Shown: one piece after another, positions 6,761 to 13,233 of the stretch
Layout of the letters: each line of letters begins with the position of its first letter
Numbering within the stretch: position 1 is the stretch's first letter
Assembly (NCBI GenBank): GCA_002307245.1
Contig: DBTW01000061.1
Coordinates: forward strand, 1-20,656
DNA from: Spirochaetaceae bacterium UBA1306
GTDB taxonomy: Bacteria > Spirochaetota > Spirochaetia > Treponematales > Rectinemataceae
Length of the DNA stretch: 20,656 nucleotides
Direction: 5' to 3'
Position numbers and translations under genes: made by a program
Notes under the pieces: model-generated
Database searches by the model: none
The model's input: only the letters and a program-made list of their open reading frames with translations
What the model was told of the DNA's origin: nothing

Positions 6761-8614
6761 TTAGGCGCTCTCGTCCTCCTCGTCGACCTCGGAACCGAAG
6801 AGGGATCGCTCCTCGTCCCGGGCGAACTGGGCCTGGTAGAGCCGCCTGTAATAGCCGCCGGCCTCGATGAGCTCGGCATGCCTTCCCTTCTCGACCACGC
6901 GGCCGTCCTTCATCACCAGGATCAGGTCGGCCTCCTGAATCGTGGACAACCTGTGGGCCACGACGAAGCTCGTCCTACCCTTCAGCACGGCGGCTATGGC
7001 GTCCTGCACGAGTCGCTCGGTCTCGGTGTCCACCGAGCTCGTGGCCTCGTCGAGGACCAGGACGGCCGGGTCCGCCAGTATGGCCCGCGCGAGGGAGATG
7101 AGCTGCTTCTGCCCGGTGGACAGGAGGAGGCCGCCCTCGCCGACCTGGGCCGCGTAGCCGCCCTCGAGGCCGGGCAGGCCCGGCTGATCGGCGCCGCCCG
7201 GGCTGCCCGCGATGAAGTCGTGGGCCCTCGCCGCGCGTGCGGCCGCCTCAATCTCCGCCTCGGTCGCGTCCAGCCTGCCGTAGCGGATGTTGTCGCGCAC
7301 GCTGCCGGAAAATAGGTAGGGCTGCTGCAGCACGTAGCCGAGGTTGCCGTGCAGCAGGGCGAGGGGCAGCTCGCGGTAATCGGCGCCATCGACGAGAATG
7401 CGGCCCTTGGTAGGCTCGTAGAAGCGGCAGGCCAGGTTGACGATGGTGCTCTTGCCCGAACCCGTCTCGCCGACGAGGGCTATCGTGCTGCCGGCCGGGA
7501 CGCGGAGGCTGAAGTCGGTGAGGACCTCGCGCTTCTTGTCGTAGGAGAAGGACACGCCCTCGAACTCGATCTCGCCGCGCAGCCTGCGCCTCCCGGATCC
7601 GGCCAGGGCCGTCGGGCCGTCGACTATCTCGCTCTCGGTCTTGATGAGGCCGATGACGCGCTCGGCCGAGGCCTGGGCGTACTGGAGGTCGGCTATGACG
7701 CGGGCGAGGTCCGTGGCGGGGTCGAAGAAGCGCCCGGCGCTCATGATGAAGGCCGAGAGGACGCCGAGCGAGAGGCCGCCCGCCAGGACGAGCTCGCCGC
7801 CCTTCCACAGGGAGAGGCTGGTGCCCACGGAGCCGAGGAAGACGACGAGGGGAAGGTAGACGGCCGAGAGCATGGCCTGCCTGACCGAGGCGCGCCGCAT
7901 CGTCTCCGAGAGCCCGCGGAAGGCGCTCCCCTGCCGCTCCTCGGCGACGAGGGTCTTCACGGCGCGCACGCCGCGGATGTTCTCCGAGAAGGCGGCGGTC
8001 AGCTTGGAGTTCTGCCGCCTCGCCACGCGCGAGCGCTCGAGGATGCCGCGCTCGAAGAGGACCGAGACGACGACGAGGACGGGCAGGGCCGAGAGGGCGA
8101 TGAGGCCGAGCCTCCAATCCGTGAGGAGCATGAGCACGGCGGAAAGGAGCATCATGAAGGCGCCCCAGACGAGGTCGACCATGCCCCAGGTGATGATGTC
8201 GGCTATCTTGCCCACGTCGCTCGTGAGGCGTGCGGTGATCCATCCGGCGCTCGTCCGGTCGTAGTAGGAGAAGGAGAGCTGCTGGAGCTTCTCGAAGGCG
8301 GCCGCGCGGATGCCGTAGTTCATGCCCATCTCCACCGTGCCGCCGAAGTCGTGGAAGCGCTTGATCGCGTAGGCCTGGAGGGCCATGAGGGTCCCGTATA
8401 CCGCGATGAACAGGGGCAGGCGGTCGAGCCTCCCGGCTATGGCGACCCGGTCCACGGCCCAGCCCGTTAGGAAGGGTTGGATGGCGTCCACGGCGGCTAT
8501 GAAGGCCATGATCGCGCAGAGGGAGATAAAGTCCTTCTTGTAGGGGGCCGCGAATTTTAGGAGCTCGCGCCAGAGGCCGAGCTTGAGCGTCTGCCTGGTG
8601 TCTATCTCTTCCAT
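6761..8614 (-). CDS. ABC exporter half-transporter, subunit with catalytic Glu and degenerate signature
   Basis: The 617-residue product has a six-helix type IV exporter membrane domain (about 25-320) and an ATPase domain (about 345-590). Walker A is GETGSGKST (382-390), the Q-loop is at Gln430, Walker B ends in catalytic Glu523 (VLVLDE) and the switch His is 554. The signature reads LSTGQ (498-502) instead of LSGGQ, and just before it is a Gly/Pro-rich insertion (about 471-486) not usual in the family. The C-terminus is acidic (EVDEEDESA). ATG 8614 begins two bases after the stop of the partner gene, with GGGGA inside that gene's end, so translation is coupled. The open frame continues far upstream of 8614 over the partner gene, but that is not coding. 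It pairs with the next entry as one heterodimeric pump; substrate unknown (drug, lipid or peptide). Confidence 0.93.
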   Translation of the reverse strand: MEEIDTRQTLKLGLWRELLKFAAPYKKDFISLCAIMAFIAAVDAIQPFLTGWAVDRVAIAGRLDRLPLFIAVYGTLMALQAYAIKRFHDFGGTVEMGMNYGIRAAAFEKLQQLSFSYYDRTSAGWITARLTSDVGKIADIITWGMVDLVWGAFMMLLSAVLMLLTDWRLGLIALSALPVLVVVSVLFERGILERSRVARRQNSKLTAAFSENIRGVRAVKTLVAEERQGSAFRGLSETMRRASVRQAMLSAVYLPLVVFLGSVGTSLSLWKGGELVLAGGLSLGVLSAFIMSAGRFFDPATDLARVIADLQYAQASAERVIGLIKTESEIVDGPTALAGSGRRRLRGEIEFEGVSFSYDKKREVLTDFSLRVPAGSTIALVGETGSGKSTIVNLACRFYEPTKGRILVDGADYRELPLALLHGNLGYVLQQPYLFSGSVRDNIRYGRLDATEAEIEAAARAARAHDFIAGSPGGADQPGLPGLEGGYAAQVGEGGLLLSTGQKQLISLARAILADPAVLVLDEATSSVDTETERLVQDAIAAVLKGRTSFVVAHRLSTIQEADLILVMKDGRVVEKGRHAELIEAGGYYRRLYQAQFARDEERSLFGSEVDEEDESA

Positions 8615-8616
8615 GA

Positions 8617-10485
8617 TTATTCCCCGAGCCCCGCGGGCTCGCGCCGAGGGGGCGTTGCCCCCGATCCGTCCTGGATGTCCCAGACCCTGCGGTAGAGCCC
8701 CGGCCTTGAGAGGAGCTCCTCGTGGGTCCCTATGTCCGCGATTCTCCCCGATTCGAGCACCACGATCCTGTCCGCCGCCATCAGGGTGGTGATCCTGTGC
8801 GCGATGATGATGGTCGTCGGCCTTCCCTCCGGATCCTCGCCTAGCAGGGCGCGGCGAACGAGGGCGTCCGTCTCGGTGTCCAGGGCCGAGAGGGTATCGT
8901 CGAGCACGAGCACGCGGGGCCGCTTGGCGAGGATCCGGGCCAAGGCCAGGCGCTGGCGCTGGCCGCCCGAGAGGGTCACGCCCTCTTCCCCGACGGCCGT
9001 ATTCCAGCCCGCCTCGAAGGAGGCGACGACCGGCGATAGATCCGAGATGCGGCCGGCCCACTCGAGCTCCGCGGCGTTCAGGGGCCCGGTCCCGAGCTCG
9101 ACGTTCTCGCGCAGGGAGCGCGAGAAGAGGTAGGGCTCCTGGAGCACCAGGCCGACCGCCTCGCGCAGCTCGGCCCGGCCCATGTCGCGGATGTCCACGC
9201 CGTCCAGCTTGATCGAGCCCGCGACGGGCTCGACGAGGCGCACCAGGGCGGCCGCGAGGGTGGACTTGCCCGAGCCCGTCCGGCCCAGGACCGCCACGGT
9301 CTCGCCCGCCGCGATGTCGAGGTCGATGCCCTCGAGGACGTGCTTGCCCCTCTCGTGCTCGATCGCGAGGCCCTTGATCTCGATCCGCGCGCCGCCCCGC
9401 GGGCGGGCCTCAGCCGTGCGGGGCTCGCCCGTATGCGCGCCCCTGGGGACCCTGTCTCCCGCGTACTCGTCCGGCGCGTCGAGGACCTCGGTAATGCGGC
9501 GCAGGGAGACCATGGCCTTGCCGACCTCGGTTAAGGTGCGGCCGAGCTGGCGCACGGGCCAGAGCACGCGGCCCACGTAGGCGATGAAGGCCAGGTAGGT
9601 GCCCGTCGACAGCAGGCCCGAGGCGACGCGCCCCGCGCCGACGGCGACCGTGACCGATTCCTGGGCGGCGCAGAGGAGGACCGAGATGCCCCAATACCAG
9701 CCGAAAAGGACGATCAGGCGCCGGGTCTCGCCGGTGAAGCGGCGGTTGCGCTGGTCGAAGCGCTCGATCTCGAAGTCCTCGCGGGCGAAGGCGCGCACGA
9801 CGCGGATGCCGTGCAGGTTTTCCTCGAGGACGTGGGTGAGCGCGGCCTCGGCCTCGTCCGAGATCTTGAAGGCCTTCTGTATCTTCCTGTAGAAGAAGAA
9901 CGAGAAGGCGAAGACGGCCGGCACGACCGGGATCGAGATGAGGGTCATGGGCAGGTCTATGCTCGCCATCATGACGACGGTGAGGACGAGGAGGGAGAGG
10001 GCCCTGGCCATGTCCTCGAGGTGCCCCGACAGGAGACGACGGACCGTGTCCATGTCGCTCGACGAGCGTTGGACGAGGTCGCCCGCGCTCATCGAGCCGA
10101 AGTAGGAGGCGGGCAGGGAGTCGATATGGGCGGCCAGAGCGTCCCTGAGGTTCTTGATGGCCCGCTCGGAGGCGTAGGCCGAGAGCGCGCCCTTGAGGAA
10201 AGAGAAGAGGGCGTTGACGAGGCTCGTGGCGAGCAGGGCGAAGGCGCAGAGCCAGAGGTTTCTCGCGAGGTAGGAGCTGCCGCCCAGGGCGGACAAGGCC
10301 GACCCGAAGGGCTCGGGCAGCTCGGGCGCCTTCCCCGCCAGGACGGAGTCGAGGGTGAAGCGGAGGACCAGGGGGTCGAGGAGCGAGGCGAAAGCCGCGA
10401 GGATGACGCAAGCGAGGGCGAGGACGAGGACCGACCGGACGCCGGTCATCGCCTTCCACAATACATGGAGCGGCCGCGAGGGCAT
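8617..10485 (-). CDS. ABC exporter half-transporter, subunit with Asp at the catalytic position
   Basis: The 622-residue product has a six-helix membrane domain (about 15-325) and an ATPase domain (about 366-600): Walker A GRTGSGKST (401-409), Gln449, canonical signature LSGGQ (505-509), Walker B VLVLDD (525-530) and His563. The residue after the Walker B Asp is Asp530, where hydrolysing sites have Glu. Together with the LSTGQ signature of the partner, both changes fall in one composite ATP site, while the other site (partner Walker A/B with this LSGGQ) is intact. This asymmetry is the rule in heterodimeric exporters such as TM287/288, BmrCD and LmrCD. First gene of the two-gene operon. The ATG at 10485 gives a normal length; its Shine-Dalgarno (AAGGCGG) is moderate. 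Transported substrate unknown. Confidence 0.93.
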   Translation of the reverse strand: MPSRPLHVLWKAMTGVRSVLVLALACVILAAFASLLDPLVLRFTLDSVLAGKAPELPEPFGSALSALGGSSYLARNLWLCAFALLATSLVNALFSFLKGALSAYASERAIKNLRDALAAHIDSLPASYFGSMSAGDLVQRSSSDMDTVRRLLSGHLEDMARALSLLVLTVVMMASIDLPMTLISIPVVPAVFAFSFFFYRKIQKAFKISDEAEAALTHVLEENLHGIRVVRAFAREDFEIERFDQRNRRFTGETRRLIVLFGWYWGISVLLCAAQESVTVAVGAGRVASGLLSTGTYLAFIAYVGRVLWPVRQLGRTLTEVGKAMVSLRRITEVLDAPDEYAGDRVPRGAHTGEPRTAEARPRGGARIEIKGLAIEHERGKHVLEGIDLDIAAGETVAVLGRTGSGKSTLAAALVRLVEPVAGSIKLDGVDIRDMGRAELREAVGLVLQEPYLFSRSLRENVELGTGPLNAAELEWAGRISDLSPVVASFEAGWNTAVGEEGVTLSGGQRQRLALARILAKRPRVLVLDDTLSALDTETDALVRRALLGEDPEGRPTTIIIAHRITTLMAADRIVVLESGRIADIGTHEELLSRPGLYRRVWDIQDGSGATPPRREPAGLGE

Positions 10486-10616
10486 GATATACCGCCTTAT
10501 TGCGATCTACGGGAGGCGCTATGGGCGTGTGGTGACGCCGTGAGCGCCATGGCGCCGGTGCGCTGCAACGACCGGCTCGTTGATTCGGGAACCTATGGAT
10601 CGAGTGGGACGCGCTC

Positions 10617-10641
10617 GCCCTTCCGGTGCTATCGGAAGGGC
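10617..10641. other. Perfect 9-bp hairpin in the intergenic region
   Basis: GCCCTTCCG (10617-10625) and CGGAAGGGC (10633-10641) are exact inverted copies around the loop GTGCTAT. No T-run follows on either strand, so it is not an intrinsic terminator. It would lie in the 5' leader of the ABC operon if transcription starts near 10746 on the minus strand. Confidence 0.5.
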
Positions 10642-10852
10642 CGCTGCGGGCAGGGAACGCTCGAGGCGGCCGGATGGCCTAGCTCGGGCGGGACCCTGCC
10701 GGCTTCAGCTTTCCGCGCTGGGCCGGAAGGAGCGAGCCGTATGAACCGTAGAATTATATCTCATAGCTTGGCCCTCCTTCGGACTGGGTGAACGTGCGAT
10801 AATGGGCAACGTTAGCCGACTCGACAGAATCTAGTCAAGTCCCCGGCATCTT

Positions 10853-10858
10853 TATAAT
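10853..10858 (+). promoter_or_regulatory. Candidate -10 element for the NodB-Lon operon
   Basis: A perfect TATAAT lies 38 bases before the ATG at 10897, at a normal leader distance. The -35 region (about 10830-10836, TCTAGTC) does not resemble the consensus, so an activator or alternative sigma factor may be needed if it is used. Confidence 0.45.
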
Positions 10859-10896
10859 TCGGCCCATGATGCCGACAATGAAGTGGGATGGTATAC

Positions 10897-13233
10897 ATGA
10901 AGCGAAGCATCGCGTTTATCGCCCTCGGCCTCTCCCTTTCCTCCTCCCTCTGGGCGGAGCTCGAGTATATGGGCCTGGACCTCGGCAAGGACGACAGCCT
11001 CCTCTTCTCCGCGCGGACGGAGATGCCCGGCGATGGGTCATACGATACGCTCTTCGCCTCGGACCTAGGCGGGTCGAGCACCGCCCAGCTCACGGTCTTC
11101 CCCGAGCAGGTGACCCTGGTCGAGGGCGGCGCCCGTCTGCAGGTCCAGAACCGCTTCGGCCTCTTCCGCAGCGACCGGTCGCTCTCGGGCCTCGCGCCCG
11201 TGGCCGGCTACCCGGCCTACGCGCGCGGCTCCTCCGTGCGACAGGGCCGGCTCCTGCCCTGCTCGGCGAGCCCGGACGGAGCCTACGTCCTTTCCGTCGT
11301 CCCCAGCTCGGCCGCCTACGCGAGGCTCGTCCTCTTCGACGTGGCCAAGGGCAAGGAGACCGTCGTGGCCTCGAAGGTGGGCTATTCGATCGAGGGCCTG
11401 CCCGCCCGCTGGTCGCCCGACTCGCGCAATTTCGCCTACGCGAAGGACGGCTCGATCTACTATTACAGCGTCGACCAGCTCTCGGGCTCCCGGGTCCTGG
11501 ACGAGGAGTACAGGCGGATCGGCGACGGCCGCATCCAGTGCGTGCGCTGGGGCTCCGACGGCTCGCTCTTCTACCTCAAGGAGACGGCCCTCTTCAGGAT
11601 CCTCCCCGCCGAGTTCTTCACCCAGGCCCTGTACCGCGGCGCGGCGGGAATGGGCGTCCTCGCCGGCAAGACTCCCTTCCCCTTCGACCCCAACTTCGAC
11701 GACTTCTGGGTGTCGCGCGACGGCTCGCGCATCATCCTCTGCAAGGGCGGCAGGAACCTCTTCCTGATCTACCTCGACCCCGACGACTTCGGCTCCGATC
11801 CCCGCGTCACGGCCCTGCCCTACCTCTTCCTCCAGGGCGACACGATGGTCCGCGACGTCCTGTGGCCCTCGGGCGGGGCGGTCACGGTCTTCACTGGCTC
11901 CCTTCGCGACGGCTCCCGCAGCTCGGGGGCCTACCGCCTCTCGGCGCCACCCGACCCGGCCCTCGTGGGCCTCGCCCCCGCGGTGCAGCAGCTCGACGCC
12001 AAGGGCGCCATCGAGCTCGTACTCTCCCCCGACGAGTCGAAGATCGCGGTCGTCACCAAGGAGGGGGTCAGCGTCCGGTCCTACCTGGACTGGGGCCTGC
12101 GCGGCCAGGTGAGGGCCCCAGGCGCCCTCCACGCCCTGTGGGTCTCCGACGACAGGATCGTCGTCGCGGGCTCCTCCCTCATCGAGTCCGTAGTCCTGTC
12201 CACCGGGCAGCGCAATCTCATCTCCCTATCGCAGGTCGAGAAATACGGCCGCTCCGACGAGGGCACCTTCTACGCGATGGCCGGGGGCGCGCCCTACCGC
12301 CGCCCCGCGATGGCCGGCGAGGAGATCGCCAAGTCGGCCGCGTCCGGCAAGGCGAGCGGGGCCTGGATCCCGGCCTCCTCCTACGCGGCCCTGCCGGCGG
12401 CCACGAGCTCGCCGGGCTACCGTGTCTACCTCGACGCCCTGGCGGCCGGCTCCTACCGCAACAATCTCATGGTGCGCTCGGTCAAGGCCCTGGGCACGCG
12501 CCCCATCTTCCCGCCGCCCTCGACCAGCTACGCCGCCTTCCCCGATCGCGACGAGCCTAGGACGAGCGCCGCCTTCGATCACGGCTCGCGCATCAGGCGC
12601 CGCGAGCTCTCGATAGTCTTCGACGCCATAGGCTCGGCCGAGGGCCTCGTCGGCGTCCTCAACACGCTCAAGGACTACGGCCTAACCGCGACCTTCTTCG
12701 TGAACGGCGAGTTCGTGCGGCAGAGCCCCGGCGCGGCCCGCCTTCTCGCCGGGTCGGGCAACGAGATCGGGTCGATGTTCTTCTCAGCCGTCGACCCGAC
12801 CGACTCCCGCTTCAAGATCGACACCGAGTACGTCAGGCGCGGCCTCGCCCGCGCGGAGGACGAGTGGTTCGCCGCGACCGGCAAGGAGCTGTCCCTGCTC
12901 TGGCACACGCCCTACTACACGGTCAACAGCGACATCATCGCGGCGGGCGTCTCGATGAACTACGGCTACGTCGGCCGCGACGTGGACCCCATGGACTGGG
13001 TCACGCGGGCCGACGTGGCGAGGCTGCCCGGCGCCTACCTCGACGCCCATAGGATCGTCGAGAAGGTCGTCGCCGCGGCCAAGCCCGGGTCGATCATACC
13101 GATCCGCCTCGGTACGATGGACGGGGGCCGCGAGGACTACCTCCATCGGGAGCTCGGGCTCCTCGTCGACGCCCTGATCAGCCAAGGCTACCAGATAGTG
13201 CCGGTCTCGACCCTCATCGAGCATGCTAACTGA
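10897..13233 (+). CDS. Exported beta-propeller-like protein with a degenerate NodB polysaccharide deacetylase domain
   Basis: The 778-residue product begins with a signal peptide, MKRSIAFIALGLSLSSSLWA, with cleavage likely after SLWA. Residues about 25-450 contain propeller-like strands (ARWSPDSRNFAYAKDGSIYYY, CVRWGSDGSLFYL, FWVSRDGSRIILC, LVLSPDESKIAVV), as in TolB/WD-type blades. The last 210 residues follow a CE4/NodB fold: IVFDAIGSAEG (573-583) at motif 1, TATFFVNGEFV, EIGSMFFSA (623-631) at motif 2, HTPYYTVN at motif 3 and DVDPMDW (695-701) at motif 4. The usual DD pair of motif 1 is DA, and the two metal-binding histidines of motif 2 are Met and Ala. It is therefore probably not an active deacetylase; glycan binding is a guess. 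ATG 10897 is preferred to 10888 because it gives the signal peptide and has GGATGG five bases upstream. Its TGA overlaps the ATG of the Lon-like gene. Confidence 0.82.
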   Translation: MKRSIAFIALGLSLSSSLWAELEYMGLDLGKDDSLLFSARTEMPGDGSYDTLFASDLGGSSTAQLTVFPEQVTLVEGGARLQVQNRFGLFRSDRSLSGLAPVAGYPAYARGSSVRQGRLLPCSASPDGAYVLSVVPSSAAYARLVLFDVAKGKETVVASKVGYSIEGLPARWSPDSRNFAYAKDGSIYYYSVDQLSGSRVLDEEYRRIGDGRIQCVRWGSDGSLFYLKETALFRILPAEFFTQALYRGAAGMGVLAGKTPFPFDPNFDDFWVSRDGSRIILCKGGRNLFLIYLDPDDFGSDPRVTALPYLFLQGDTMVRDVLWPSGGAVTVFTGSLRDGSRSSGAYRLSAPPDPALVGLAPAVQQLDAKGAIELVLSPDESKIAVVTKEGVSVRSYLDWGLRGQVRAPGALHALWVSDDRIVVAGSSLIESVVLSTGQRNLISLSQVEKYGRSDEGTFYAMAGGAPYRRPAMAGEEIAKSAASGKASGAWIPASSYAALPAATSSPGYRVYLDALAAGSYRNNLMVRSVKALGTRPIFPPPSTSYAAFPDRDEPRTSAAFDHGSRIRRRELSIVFDAIGSAEGLVGVLNTLKDYGLTATFFVNGEFVRQSPGAARLLAGSGNEIGSMFFSAVDPTDSRFKIDTEYVRRGLARAEDEWFAATGKELSLLWHTPYYTVNSDIIAAGVSMNYGYVGRDVDPMDWVTRADVARLPGAYLDAHRIVEKVVAAAKPGSIIPIRLGTMDGGREDYLHRELGLLVDALISQGYQIVPVSTLIEHAN

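Larger units (their letters stand above)
10486..10896. other. 411-base non-coding gap between the divergent ABC operon and the NodB-Lon operon
   Basis: No gene is convincing here. It holds a 9-bp perfect hairpin (10617-10641), a perfect TATAAT on the minus strand (10758-10753) that would give the ABC operon a leader of about 260 bases, and a perfect TATAAT on the plus strand (10853-10858) before the NodB gene. Neither has a good -35. A 16-codon plus-strand frame (10741-10791) has GGAAGGAG eight bases upstream but no other support. I could not match the leader to a known riboswitch, SRP, RNase P, 6S or tmRNA consensus. Confidence 0.6.

Noticed and set aside
8615..9061. N-terminal extension of the LSTGQ ABC subunit
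   Set aside because: The frame stays open upstream of ATG 8614 but overlaps the partner subunit's coding sequence and is Arg/Gly/Pro-rich. The ATG at 8614 has a ribosome site and starts the membrane domain normally.
10544..10555. Twelve-base perfect palindrome GCGCCATGGCGC upstream of the ABC operon
   Set aside because: A GC-only palindrome of this length is not unexpected in such DNA and it has no flanking symmetry; kept only as a note.
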